Notes: generated by a model not told the origin, from the sequence alone. DNA of 64,000 nucleotides from Flavobacterium johnsoniae (GCF_001879205.1 NZ_MLFK01000005.1:863019-927018); one strand, 5' to 3'. Numbered from the stretch's first letter, positions 25,444 to 34,105 are shown. A program made the numbers and translations.

Positions 25444-28296
25444 TTAATGCGCTTCTAACCAATCTTTCCCCATTCCAATTTCAACCTCTAAAGGAACTGC
25501 CATTTTAAAAGCATTTTCCATTTCGTGTTTAATCATAGGCTGGATTTTTTCGAGCTCATCGTTATGAACATCGAACACAAGCTCATCATGAACCTGAAGC
25601 AGCATTTTAGATTTCCAGTTTTCGGCTTGTAATTTTTTATGAATGTTGATCATTGCAATTTTAATTACATCGGCGGCGCTTCCCTGAATTGGGGCGTTTA
25701 CGGCATTTCGCTCAGCTGCGCTTCTTACAACCGCATTGGCAGAATTGATATCTTTTAAATAACGACGACGTCCGGAGATGGTTTGTACATAGCCGTTTTC
25801 GCGTGCAAATTCAACCTGTTCCTGAATATAGGATTTTAATCTTGGATATGTTTTATAATAAGCATCAATCAAAGCTGCACTTTCACCGCGGGATAATGAA
25901 GTTTGATTACTTAATCCAAAAGCTGAAACACCATATATAATCCCGAAGTTTACTGTTTTGGCATTACTTCTTTGTTCACGAGAAACTTCTTCTAAGGCAA
26001 CATCAAAAACTTTTGCTGCTGTAGCTCTGTGAATATCTTCTCCATTTTGGAAAGCTGCAATCATATTTTCTTCACCACTTAAAGCAGCGATAATTCTTAA
26101 TTCAATTTGCGAGTAATCGGCAGAAATTAAAGTATGGTTTTCATCGCGGGCAACGAAAGCTTTACGAATTTGTCGGCCTCTTTCTGTACGAATCGGAATA
26201 TTTTGAAGATTTGGATTGTTAGAGCTCAAACGTCCCGTTGCGGCAACTGTCTGCATGTAATCTGTATGAACGCGTAAGGTTTTTTTATCTACTTGTTCCG
26301 GCAGGGCTAAGATATAGGTGCTTTGTAATTTCACCATTTGACGCCAGTCCAGAATTTGTTTTACAATTGGATTGTCGTTTGCTAAATAAGTCAAAACTTC
26401 TTCCCCGGTGGCATATTGGCCGGTTTTGGTTTTCTTTTGCTTTGCACCGCCAATTTTAAGTTTGTCAAATAAAATATCTCCCAATTGTTTTGGAGAAGCA
26501 AGATTGAATTTCTCGCCGGCAGTTTCGTATATTTTTTCTTCTAAAGATTTGATTTCAACATCTATCTCTGTAGACATTTGTTTTAAGAAATCAACATCTA
26601 AACGAATTCCTTCTGTTTCCATTGCTGCTAAAACGCTTACTAACGGAATCTCGATTTCATCAAATAACTTTTTAGTTTCTGTTTTATCTAATTCTGTTGT
26701 AAAGATTTCTTTTAGCTGCAATGTAATATCAGCATCTTCGGCGGCATATTCTTTAATGTCTTCTAGAGGAACATCGCGCATAGAAAGCTGATTTTTTCCT
26801 TTTTTACCAATTAAGGTTTCGATTGATTTTGGAGAATATTTTAAATAGGTTTCGGCTAAAATATCCATATTGTGACGCATATCCGGGTTGATTAGATAAT
26901 GCGCAATCATGGTATCAAAAAGTTTTCCTTTTACAGTAACGCCGTAATTAGCAAGGATTTTTAAATCGTATTTTAAATTCTGTCCAATTTTTTCGATGTT
27001 TTCATTTTCGAAAAACGGAACAAATTTGTCTATTAAAACTTTTGCTTCTTCCTGACTTTCCGGAAACGGAACATAAAATGCTTTTCCTTTTTCGTATGAG
27101 AAAGACATTCCCACAAGTTCTGCGTGCAAGGCATCGATTCCTGTAGTTTCGGTATCAAAACATACAGAAGTTTGTTTTTGTAAATTTTGTAAAAGCAATT
27201 TAATTCCTAAGTCACCCTGAATAGTCTGGTACGAATGCTCAGTATTTTCTAAGGTATTATAAAATGAATTTCTTGCTGCTTCTGCACTTTCATCAAGAGT
27301 AGTACCGCCTCCGCCAAAAAGATCAAACTGGTCTTCGTTTTTTGGCTGTGGTTTTTTGTATAATTTGGCATCCTGAGCCGGAGTGTTATTGGCTAATTCA
27401 TTTCCACCGCCCACTTTAAACAAGTTGTCAAACTGCTCTGCCATTCTTCTAAATTCCAATTCCTGAAAAATAGCATCTGTTTTTTCGATATCCGGACGCG
27501 AAAGTTCGTAATCGTCTTCATTAAAAACTACATCACAGTCGCAGATAATCGTTGCCAGTTTTTTAGATAAAATTCCTTTGTCTTTGTTGGCTTCGATATT
27601 TTCTTTCATTTTTCCTTTTAGCAAATGTGTGTTGTCTAAAAGGTTTTCCATTGTTCCAAATTCTTTCAGGAACTTTTTGGCTGTAACTTCACCAACTCCG
27701 GGTAATCCCGGAATATTATCTACAGCGTCGCCCATCATTCCAAGAAAATCAATTACCTGTTCCGGTCTCTCAACTTCAAATTTTGCCAAAACCTCTGGAA
27801 TTCCCCAAATTTCGATTCCGTTACCCATTCGGGCAGGTTTATACATAAAGATATTTTCAGAAACCAATTGTGCAAAATCCTTGTCAGGAGTTACCATATA
27901 TACCTTATAGTTTTGCTTCTCGGCTTGTTTGGCAATAGTTCCTATTAAGTCATCGGCCTCACATCCTTCTATTTCTATAATAGGAATATGCATGGCTTTT
28001 AATAATTCCTGAATATACGGCACGGCGATTTTAATTGCTTCCGGAGTAGCATCACGGTTAGCTTTATAATCTACGAACATTTCAGTTCTTACATGGCTTC
28101 CGCCTTTATCAAAAGCAACGGCCAAATGATCTGGTTTTTCTCTTTTAATTACATCTAAAAGTGAGTTCATAAAACCCATAATTGCAGATGTATCCATTCC
28201 TTTTGAGTTAATTCGCGGGTTTTTTATAAAAGCATAATAACCACGAAAAATTAATGCATAAGCATCTAGAAGAAAAAGGCGTTTTTGAGTCGACAT
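25444..28296 (-). CDS. polA: DNA polymerase I
   Basis: A 950-residue repair and Okazaki-fragment polymerase with all three domains. The 5' nuclease spans about 1-300 (LFLLDAYALIFRGYYAF, GCEADDLIGTIA, PGLPGVGEVTAKKFLKEFG). The 3'-5' exonuclease spans about 340-540 and keeps acidic residues (CFDTETTGIDALHAELVG, IGQNLKYDLKIL, YAAEDADITLQL), so proofreading is likely active. The polymerase domain has LISADYSQIELRIIAALSGE (motif A), RSNAKTVNFGIIYG (motif B) and LLQVHDELVFDVH (motif C). It is a single gene. Confidence 0.98.
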   Translation of the reverse strand: MSTQKRLFLLDAYALIFRGYYAFIKNPRINSKGMDTSAIMGFMNSLLDVIKREKPDHLAVAFDKGGSHVRTEMFVDYKANRDATPEAIKIAVPYIQELLKAMHIPIIEIEGCEADDLIGTIAKQAEKQNYKVYMVTPDKDFAQLVSENIFMYKPARMGNGIEIWGIPEVLAKFEVERPEQVIDFLGMMGDAVDNIPGLPGVGEVTAKKFLKEFGTMENLLDNTHLLKGKMKENIEANKDKGILSKKLATIICDCDVVFNEDDYELSRPDIEKTDAIFQELEFRRMAEQFDNLFKVGGGNELANNTPAQDAKLYKKPQPKNEDQFDLFGGGGTTLDESAEAARNSFYNTLENTEHSYQTIQGDLGIKLLLQNLQKQTSVCFDTETTGIDALHAELVGMSFSYEKGKAFYVPFPESQEEAKVLIDKFVPFFENENIEKIGQNLKYDLKILANYGVTVKGKLFDTMIAHYLINPDMRHNMDILAETYLKYSPKSIETLIGKKGKNQLSMRDVPLEDIKEYAAEDADITLQLKEIFTTELDKTETKKLFDEIEIPLVSVLAAMETEGIRLDVDFLKQMSTEIDVEIKSLEEKIYETAGEKFNLASPKQLGDILFDKLKIGGAKQKKTKTGQYATGEEVLTYLANDNPIVKQILDWRQMVKLQSTYILALPEQVDKKTLRVHTDYMQTVAATGRLSSNNPNLQNIPIRTERGRQIRKAFVARDENHTLISADYSQIELRIIAALSGEENMIAAFQNGEDIHRATAAKVFDVALEEVSREQRSNAKTVNFGIIYGVSAFGLSNQTSLSRGESAALIDAYYKTYPRLKSYIQEQVEFARENGYVQTISGRRRYLKDINSANAVVRSAAERNAVNAPIQGSAADVIKIAMINIHKKLQAENWKSKMLLQVHDELVFDVHNDELEKIQPMIKHEMENAFKMAVPLEVEIGMGKDWLEAH

Positions 28297-28620
28297 ATAA
28301 AAATTATTAGTCTGTAAAAATAAACAATTGAGGTCTCAAAAATTAATCAAAAAAGAAATTTTTTACCATATAAGTTATATAAGTTCATTTTGGCAGTACA
28401 GATGCAGTAGAGATGCTGTAATGTAGAGATGTTCAGAGCGCGTCTGCTTGAATATCGCTAAATTAAATGGACTTGCATAGGTTATGTGGGTAGAAAAGAA
28501 CACAAAGCGTTAATATCAAGTTAAAATTTTTTATTCAGGGATTTCTTCATTTTGTCTTCATGTGCTGAAGGTAATTTTGATCTGTAAAATAAAAGGTATT
28601 TAATTTAAATCTTAGAAATC
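28297..28620. other. 324-base intergenic region between polA and the first small polycationic gene
   Basis: It holds the divergent upstream regions of polA and the small gene. Two direct copies of GTAGAGATG occur at 28407-28415 and 28423-28431, possibly a worn repeat element. The promoter with the direct-repeat operator is at 28544-28579. I see no open frame of interest in it. Confidence 0.6.
28544..28579 (+). promoter_or_regulatory. Promoter with 11-bp-spaced TCTTCAT direct repeats (copy 1)
   Basis: TCTTCAT at 28544-28550 and 28555-28561 flank the -33 TTTG at 28551-28554; 17 bases later comes TAATTTTG (28572-28579). The 18-bp block TCTTCATTTTGTCTTCAT is identical to 31303-31320 with the same spacing to the -7. 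Direct repeats one helical turn apart are typical binding sites for OmpR/PhoB-type regulators. Confidence 0.75.
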
Positions 28621-28818
28621 ATGAGAAATTTATTGATGTTATTAGTGGCAGTTTTAGGAACAAGTGCAATGGTTCATGCGTTTCCTGCAAAAGATGGTAA
28701 AACAGATCCTGCAAAAGAAGTAAAAGCAACAAAACACCCAAAAAGCAAATCTGATAAAAAAGTAAAATCAGAGAAAAGCGAAGCTTCAAAAGCGGAAACA
28801 GCAAAAGTAAAAAAATAA
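28621..28818 (+). CDS. Small secreted Lys-rich protein (copy 1)
   Basis: A 65-residue protein with a signal peptide MRNLLMLLVAVLGTSAMVHA, then a mature part of about 45 residues that is roughly one-third lysine with many Ser, Ala and Glu and no cysteine, containing PAKEVKATKHPKSKSDKK. It is related to the proteins at 28881 and 31377 but is the most diverged, with Phe-Pro instead of QTTP after the signal. No terminator separates it from the next gene, so the two are probably cotranscribed from the direct-repeat promoter. Function unknown; a polycationic envelope protein is inferred. Confidence 0.75.
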   Translation: MRNLLMLLVAVLGTSAMVHAFPAKDGKTDPAKEVKATKHPKSKSDKKVKSEKSEASKAETAKVKK

Positions 28819-28880
28819 GCAAAAAAATAAGCAAAAAAATAATTTAGAATAAAAATTAATCAATTTAAAAAATTAAAGTC

Positions 28881-29066
28881 ATGAAAAAATTAATTTTATT
28901 AGCAGTGGCAGTTCTAGGAACAACTGCAATGGTAAGTGCTCAAACAACTCCAGCTCAGGCAGCGCCTGCAAAAGAGGTAAAAGCAACAAAACATCACAAC
29001 CATAAATCCGGAAAAAAAGCAAAAGCTGAAACTCCAAAAGAAGAAGCTGCAACCGTGAAAAAATAA
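28881..29066 (+). CDS. Small secreted Lys/Ala-rich protein (copy 2)
   Basis: 61 residues: a signal peptide ending MVSAQTTP and a mature polycationic part with APAKEVKATKHHNHKSGKK and a His-containing segment (HHNH). The signal-peptide coding DNA is almost identical to that of the gene at 31377, pointing to recent duplication or gene conversion. A terminator at 29145-29176 lies between it and the response regulator gene. Mature sequence is probably disordered. No known family recognised. Confidence 0.78.
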   Translation: MKKLILLAVAVLGTTAMVSAQTTPAQAAPAKEVKATKHHNHKSGKKAKAETPKEEAATVKK

Positions 29067-29144
29067 GAATTGCTCTCGTTTTGTTTTCGAAGCATTGTAA
29101 CGAAGGCAAAACAGGAATAATGATTATGAAGAATGCGATTGAAG

Positions 29145-29176
29145 AAAGCTGATGAAGAAATTTGTCAGCTTTTTTT
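29145..29176 (+). terminator. Terminator after the small polycationic gene pair
   Basis: AAAGCTGA (29145-29152) pairs with TCAGCTTT (29165-29172), followed by T-run. Its loop and arms resemble the terminator at 31621-31650. Confidence 0.8.
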
Positions 29177-29253
29177 ATTCGTTAATTTTTTAATAATGCG
29201 CGACAGGACTTTTGATAATTGATTAATTTTAGTTGCGTTTAAATGCCTGGTTT

Positions 29254-29928
29254 ATGAACGTTTTGATTGTTGAAGATAATAAAGAGCTTGCGGTAGAAGT
29301 TTATGACTTTCTGTGCAATGCGGGGTATATTTGTAAAATTGCAAATAATTGTGCCGATGCTCTCGAGGAATTTGGGAGTAATGATTACGATGTAATGTTG
29401 CTTGATTTGGGTTTGCCGGACGGAGATGGTTTTGAAGTCTTGCAGACCATTAGAAAAACCAAGTCGAAAATCGCGGTAATTGTGCTGACAGCGCGGGGAG
29501 AATTAGATGATAGAATTAATGGGCTTCACTTAGGTGCCGATGATTATTTAACTAAGCCTTTTGCATTGACAGAACTTGCAGCAAGATTGTTTGCTGTAAT
29601 ACGCAGGATTCATGGCTTTACTTTAAATAATTTAAGTATTCATGGTTTTTTATTGCAGCTTCAGGATTATAAAGTTAGTTTTAATGAAGTGCCTCTGAGT
29701 TTGACCAAAAAAGAATTTGATATTTTTCAGTACCTGGTTTTAAATAAAAATCGTGTCATAACCAGACTGCAGTTAACAGAGCATATTTGGGGCGATATTC
29801 TCGAGATCAATTCAGACTCTAATTTTATTGATGTACACGTTCGAAACCTTCGAAAAAAATTAGACAAACATACTGCTATCGATTGGTTTGAAACCGTTCG
29901 TAATGTAGGTTATCGTATTAATGAATAA
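29254..29928 (+). CDS. OmpR/PhoB-type response regulator
   Basis: A 224-residue regulator. The start at 29254 gives MNVLIVEDNKELAVEVYDF, the usual receiver N terminus; the longer TTG-start frame is unlikely. The receiver has Asp51 as phosphoacceptor (MLLDLGLPDGDGF), a conserved Thr/Ala region VIVLTARGE and Lys in DDYLTKPFALTE. The C-terminal winged helix contains LSLTKKEFDIFQYLVLNKNRVITR and FIDVHVRNLRKKLD. The kinase starts 11 bases after its stop. It is the obvious candidate to bind the direct repeats in the flanking promoters, but that link is inferred. Confidence 0.95.
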   Translation: MNVLIVEDNKELAVEVYDFLCNAGYICKIANNCADALEEFGSNDYDVMLLDLGLPDGDGFEVLQTIRKTKSKIAVIVLTARGELDDRINGLHLGADDYLTKPFALTELAARLFAVIRRIHGFTLNNLSIHGFLLQLQDYKVSFNEVPLSLTKKEFDIFQYLVLNKNRVITRLQLTEHIWGDILEINSDSNFIDVHVRNLRKKLDKHTAIDWFETVRNVGYRINE

Positions 29929-29938
29929 ATAGATTGTT

Positions 29939-31276
29939 GTGAAGATAAAACATCAATTGGCCATATTTAATGCACTGACAAGATTGTTGGTAATTTTGGT
30001 TTTGTGGCTTATGCTTCCTATTTTGGTTGAAAATGTGGTGTACAGACATATCAATAACGGATTAATTGAAAAGAAGAAGAAATTCATTGATCATTTAAAT
30101 CAGCAGGAAATTAATGATTTTATCGAAAATGAAGACGATTCAACCGAGACTTATTCACAGTTTTCGACACTTCACAGCGAATTTTTGGTTCTGTCCAGAG
30201 TGCCAGCCAAAAAACATCAAAAAAGAACAACATTCAGTAATGAATACCGAATTATTGAAGGAGAGGAAAATGAATACCGGATTCTGCATCATTATTTTAG
30301 TTATGAAAACGAAAATTACCAGCTCGAAATAGGAAGCAGCTTAAGCGAAGTAAAAGATCTTACTTTTATTATTAAGCTCTTCATTATTGTGGTTTTGGTT
30401 GTTATTCTGCTGGTTACCTTTTTGGCAGATACTTTTTATATTGAATACTTGCTCAAGCCCTTTTATAAAATTATTGATACAAAAATAAGACGAGTTAATG
30501 AGCCCGAAGTTTTTGATCATACGCCCATAAATTCAAAGTCAAGGGATTTTAGAGAATTAGATTTAGGTTTAAATCAAATGATGGATCGTATTGCAGAACT
30601 TTTTAAGAAAGAAAAGCAATTTATCTCAAATGTTTCTCATGAACTCCTTACTCCAATTGCCTTGCTCAAAAACAAATTGGAGAACTTATTACAAAATGAT
30701 TCTCTCGATGATAATGCTGTCGATAAAATTGCCGGGTCATTAAAGACATTAGATATGCTGAAAAAAATCATCAATAATTTATTGCTGATTTCGCGAATTG
30801 AGAACAATCAATACGAAGCAAATGAAAAAATCAATTTTCAGGAAATAATTAATGACCTCCACGAAGATCTTCAGGATCGTATAGATGACAAAGGAATTCA
30901 GTTTATTAATAAAATGGAACATGATTTTGCTTTTACAGGAAACAAAACCTTAATTCATATTCTCATTTATAATTTGGTTACGAATGCTATTAAGTATAAT
31001 AAACCAGATGGAAGTATTAGTATTTCTGATGGGTTTTTGCATAATCAGTATTTTATTTCAATCACAGATTCCGGTATTGGTCTAAATGAATCTCAAATCG
31101 AAAATATTTTTAACCGATTTGCAAGAGTAAGCTCAGATCAGGAAGGGCAGGGGCTGGGGCTTGCTATTGCAAAAAGTATTGCTGGTTTTCATCATATTGA
31201 AATTAAAGTTAATTCTGTTCTAGGTGAGGGCACAACTTTTACTTTGCTGGTTCCAGAGACATCAAAACACAATTAA
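29939..31276 (+). CDS. Sensor histidine kinase, partner of the upstream regulator
   Basis: A 445-residue kinase starting at GTG 29939 (MKIKHQLAIFNALTR). Transmembrane segments lie near 12-34 and 143-165, enclosing a periplasmic domain of about 110 residues rich in acidic residues (IENEDDSTETYSQ). Histidine 234 is in the H box SNVSHELLTPIALLKNK. ATP-binding motifs are NLVTNAIKYN, DSGIGL, FNRFAR and GQGLGLAIAK. A linker with HAMP-like position lies at 166-220. The acidic sensor domain could bind cations, a guess based only on composition. Confidence 0.94.
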   Translation: MKIKHQLAIFNALTRLLVILVLWLMLPILVENVVYRHINNGLIEKKKKFIDHLNQQEINDFIENEDDSTETYSQFSTLHSEFLVLSRVPAKKHQKRTTFSNEYRIIEGEENEYRILHHYFSYENENYQLEIGSSLSEVKDLTFIIKLFIIVVLVVILLVTFLADTFYIEYLLKPFYKIIDTKIRRVNEPEVFDHTPINSKSRDFRELDLGLNQMMDRIAELFKKEKQFISNVSHELLTPIALLKNKLENLLQNDSLDDNAVDKIAGSLKTLDMLKKIINNLLLISRIENNQYEANEKINFQEIINDLHEDLQDRIDDKGIQFINKMEHDFAFTGNKTLIHILIYNLVTNAIKYNKPDGSISISDGFLHNQYFISITDSGIGLNESQIENIFNRFARVSSDQEGQGLGLAIAKSIAGFHHIEIKVNSVLGEGTTFTLLVPETSKHN

Positions 31277-31302
31277 AAGTTAATTTTTTCAGACTACTTA
31301 AA

Positions 31303-31338
31303 TCTTCATTTTGTCTTCATTTACTGGTTATATCTTTG
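31303..31338 (+). promoter_or_regulatory. Promoter with TCTTCAT direct repeats (copy 2)
   Basis: TCTTCAT at 31303-31309 and 31314-31320 flank TTTG (31310-31313); the -7 TATCTTTG is at 31331-31338 after 17 bases. The architecture is identical to that at 28544-28579 although flanking sequences differ. Confidence 0.78.
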
Positions 31339-31376
31339 AGGTATAAATAATGAAATAATAATCAAAATCTACTATC

Positions 31377-31559
31377 ATGAAAAAAATAATTTTATTAGCA
31401 GTGGCAGTTCTAGGGACAACTGCAATGGTAAGCGCTCAAACAACTCCAGTAAAAGAAACTCCGGCAAAAGAAGCAAAAGCAGCTAAAAAAGAGAAAAAAG
31501 CTGATAAAAAAGCTAAAAAAGCAGAAGCTAAGCCAGAAGTGGCAAAAGCTCAAAAATAA
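31377..31559 (+). CDS. Small secreted Lys/Ala-rich protein (copy 3)
   Basis: 60 residues. The signal peptide MKKIILLAVAVLGTTAMVSA matches copy 2 closely. The mature part is almost entirely Lys, Ala, Glu and Pro, with repeated KKA/KKE units (KEKKADKKAKKAEAK), probably disordered or helical and strongly basic. It has its own direct-repeat promoter and terminator, so promoter, gene and terminator appear duplicated as one cassette on each side of the two-component genes. Function unknown. Confidence 0.78.
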   Translation: MKKIILLAVAVLGTTAMVSAQTTPVKETPAKEAKAAKKEKKADKKAKKAEAKPEVAKAQK

Positions 31560-31620
31560 CACGATATAAGTTTAGTAATAGGCTTAGTTGTAGATTAAAG
31601 GTTTTAAATAATTTGGCTGT

Positions 31621-31650
31621 AAAAGCTGATAGAGAAATCTATCGGCTTTT
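31621..31650 (+). terminator. Terminator after copy 3
   Basis: AAAAGCTGATAG (31621-31632) pairs with CTATCGGCTTTT (31639-31650), one G-T pair. It is similar in sequence to 29145-29176. Confidence 0.78.
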
Positions 31651-31728
31651 ACTATTTTGAGTTAAATTTTTGATAATAAAAAGCGATAAAATTTCCTTTC
31701 TTTGTTACTTTGCTTAAAACTGTAAATA

Positions 31729-32964
31729 ATGATTCTTCGTTTTGTAATTCTATGTGCTCTTTTTTTATTTATTGAGTTCTATTCATACCAAGCTTTTCGC
31801 ACTTTAATTAAAATTAGATGGGTATTAGTGACTTATCAGGTGGTAAGTCTGCTTATTCTTCTCTTTATTATCTATTCGTTTTCTCAGGTTGATCGTTCCG
31901 TAGGGCAGACTAAACAGTTTATGTTTACTACAGGCTTGATGCTGCTGGTTTATGTGCCAAAAATTGTTCTTACTTTAGTAATGTTTGGAGAAGATATTAT
32001 TAGAATAGGTGCAAGTATCTTGAATTATTTTATTTATAATACACCGAGAAAAGAAATGATGCCGGAGAGGCGAAAGTTTGTCAGCCAGATTGCTTTAGGT
32101 TTAGCTGCGGTTCCTTTTTTGTCTTTGATTTACGGAATTTTTGAAGGAAAGTATAATTTTAAAGTATTTAAGCAAACTATATATTTTCCTGACCTTCCGG
32201 ATGAATTTGATGGTTTTAAAATAACGCAGATTTCAGATGTTCACAGCGGTAGTTTTGATAATCCTGAAAAAATTAATTATGCGATTGATTTGATTAACGA
32301 GCAGGAGTCAGATATGATTTTGTTTACAGGAGATATTGTAAATACCCATGCAAAAGAAATGCATCCTTGGCTGGAAACTTTTAATAGAATAAAAGATTAC
32401 AAATACGGAAAATTTGCTGTTCTGGGGAATCATGATTACGGAGAATATGTAACATGGCCATCTGAAAAAGAAAAAGATGAGAATTTTGCCGAAATCAAAA
32501 GTCTGTATGGTAAAATTGGTTTCGATTTAATGTTGAATGAAAATAAATACATTCAAAAAGGAGCTGATAAAATTGCTTTAGTTGGTGTTGAAAACTGGGG
32601 AGCTAATTTTAAAAAAGCCGGAGATTTAAATAAAGCTTCGGAAAATCTTCATAAAGATGATTTTAAGGTTTTAATGAGCCATGATCCAAGCCATTGGGAA
32701 TATGAAGTAAAAAAACATCCTAAAAACTTCCATTTAACTTTAGCAGGCCATACACATGGTATGCAGTTTGGAATTGAGATTCCGGGTTATTTTAAATGGA
32801 GTCTTGCCCAGTATATTTACAAACAATGGGCGGGATTATACGAAGAAGCCGGAAGATACGTTTATGTTAACCGAGGATTTGGTTTTCATGCTTATCCCGG
32901 ACGAGTAGGGATTATGCCTGAAATCACAGTGATTGAACTAAAAAAAGGCGAGAATGTGGCTTAA
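31729..32964 (+). CDS. Membrane-anchored metallophosphoesterase
   Basis: A 411-residue protein. About four hydrophobic segments occupy residues 1-145, followed by a calcineurin-like phosphoesterase domain with all metal motifs: QISDVHSGSFD, LFTGDIVNTH, VLGNHDYGEY, VLMSHDPSHW and LAGHTHGMQFG. This arrangement matches the YkoE/YpbG-like membrane phosphoesterases whose substrates are mostly unknown. It is probably in the inner membrane with the catalytic domain on one side. The thioredoxin-like gene follows 71 bases later with its own promoter candidate. Confidence 0.88.
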   Translation: MILRFVILCALFLFIEFYSYQAFRTLIKIRWVLVTYQVVSLLILLFIIYSFSQVDRSVGQTKQFMFTTGLMLLVYVPKIVLTLVMFGEDIIRIGASILNYFIYNTPRKEMMPERRKFVSQIALGLAAVPFLSLIYGIFEGKYNFKVFKQTIYFPDLPDEFDGFKITQISDVHSGSFDNPEKINYAIDLINEQESDMILFTGDIVNTHAKEMHPWLETFNRIKDYKYGKFAVLGNHDYGEYVTWPSEKEKDENFAEIKSLYGKIGFDLMLNENKYIQKGADKIALVGVENWGANFKKAGDLNKASENLHKDDFKVLMSHDPSHWEYEVKKHPKNFHLTLAGHTHGMQFGIEIPGYFKWSLAQYIYKQWAGLYEEAGRYVYVNRGFGFHAYPGRVGIMPEITVIELKKGENVA

Positions 32965-32978
32965 TTCGTTAAAAATGC

Positions 32979-32986
32979 TACATTTG
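32979..32986 (+). promoter_or_regulatory. -7 element before the thioredoxin-like gene
   Basis: TACATTTG matches TAnnTTTG and lies 49 bases before the start codon. No good -33 element is visible. Confidence 0.45.
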
Positions 32987-33035
32987 TATTAATTATCTCT
33001 TTTTAATAGATTAAAAGAATTAAATTTTTGGTTTT

Positions 33036-33338
33036 ATGTCAAAATTTGGAGAACTTATAAATGCTCAGGTTCCAGTGTTAATTGACTTCTACACAGATTG
33101 GAACGAATCATCGGTATTGATGCATCCGGTAATAAAAGATGTTGCGGCGGCACTTGGCGATAAAGCTAAGGTAATTAAAATTGATGTTGATAAAAATCAA
33201 GAACTAGCCGAAGCTTTACGAATTAAAGGGCTTCCTACTTTAATGATTTACAAGGAAGGACAAATGATCTGGAGACAATCCGGAGAGCTTGATGCAAATA
33301 CTCTTATAGGAATTGTTCAGGATCAATTCGACGTATAA
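33036..33338 (+). CDS. Thioredoxin-fold protein without cysteines
   Basis: A 100-residue single-domain protein with a clear thioredoxin pattern: VLIDFYTDW, then the cis-proline loop KGLPTLMIYKEGQ and a final helix. The active-site CGPC is replaced by NESS, and the protein contains no cysteine at all, so it cannot perform disulfide exchange. No signal peptide is seen, so it is cytoplasmic. A chaperone, scaffold or binding role is possible. The reading frame is intact and keeps the other conserved positions, so it is not an obvious pseudogene. Confidence 0.85.
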   Translation: MSKFGELINAQVPVLIDFYTDWNESSVLMHPVIKDVAAALGDKAKVIKIDVDKNQELAEALRIKGLPTLMIYKEGQMIWRQSGELDANTLIGIVQDQFDV

Positions 33339-33370
33339 AAACTTCTGAAATAAGATATTATTCTGATTCT

Positions 33371-34009
33371 TTAATGGATAATATCAAACTTATATCCGTT
33401 TTCTTTTAAAAAATGCAGTGTTTTTGGCAGGGCGAATTTTAAATTTGGTGATGCTTTTATACTGTCATGAAATACAATTACGCTTCCTGATTTTACATTT
33501 TTAGTAACATTTTCAAGGCATTTTTCGGGAGTTATACTTTGGTCGAAATCGGCGCTTAAAACATCCCACATAATTATCTTATAGCCTAGTTTTCGTAAAA
33601 TTTTCGATTGCGCTTTTTTGATTTTTCCATAAGGCGGACGAAATAATAAACGATTGGTATTTATTTCTTCTTCCAGAACTTTTGCGCAATTATTTACATT
33701 TTCGATATACTCATTAGTATGTATTTTCCAGCCATTAACATGGTTCATGGTGTGGTTTCCAATAGAGTGGCCGTCTCTGATTAATTTTTCAAATAAAGAT
33801 AAATTTGCCTTAATGTTTTTTCCAATGCAGAAGAAAGTGGCTTTGGCATCAAACTTTTTTAATTCGGATAAAACCCAGTCTGTAATCTCTGGAGTAGGGC
33901 CGTCATCAAAGGTTAAGTATATTTTCTTTTCATTGTTTGGAATGTCCCAGCAATATTTAGAAAACACCTTTTTGATGAATGAATTAGTTTTTACCCAATA
34001 GAAACTCAT
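33371..34009 (-). CDS. Polysaccharide deacetylase family protein
   Basis: A 212-residue NodB-domain enzyme (carbohydrate esterase 4). Metal and catalytic motifs are IYLTFDDGPTPEIT, HSIGNHTMNH, LFRPPYGK and MWDVLSADFD, with SVIVFHDS near the end. It would remove N- or O-acetyl groups from a polysaccharide or peptidoglycan. No clear signal peptide is visible, though the first 20 residues are mildly hydrophobic. It lies between convergent and same-strand genes with a strong terminator upstream. Confidence 0.9.
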   Translation of the reverse strand: MSFYWVKTNSFIKKVFSKYCWDIPNNEKKIYLTFDDGPTPEITDWVLSELKKFDAKATFFCIGKNIKANLSLFEKLIRDGHSIGNHTMNHVNGWKIHTNEYIENVNNCAKVLEEEINTNRLLFRPPYGKIKKAQSKILRKLGYKIIMWDVLSADFDQSITPEKCLENVTKNVKSGSVIVFHDSIKASPNLKFALPKTLHFLKENGYKFDIIH

Positions 34010-34040
34010 TTTAATGGATTTAATGATACGTAAAAATAAA

Positions 34041-34075
34041 AAATGCAGCGCTTTTTATCAAGAAGCACTGCATTT
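34041..34075 (-). terminator. Terminator of the DUF2723 gene
   Basis: AAATGCAGCGCTT (34041-34053) pairs with AAGCACTGCATTT (34063-34075), one G-T pair, flanked by A and T runs. Confidence 0.85.
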
Positions 34076-34105
34076 TTTTAATCAATATAATTTTCGTATA
34101 TTATG

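Noticed and set aside
29233..29253. TTG start for the response regulator
   Set aside because: The ATG at 29254 gives the canonical receiver start NVLIVEDN.
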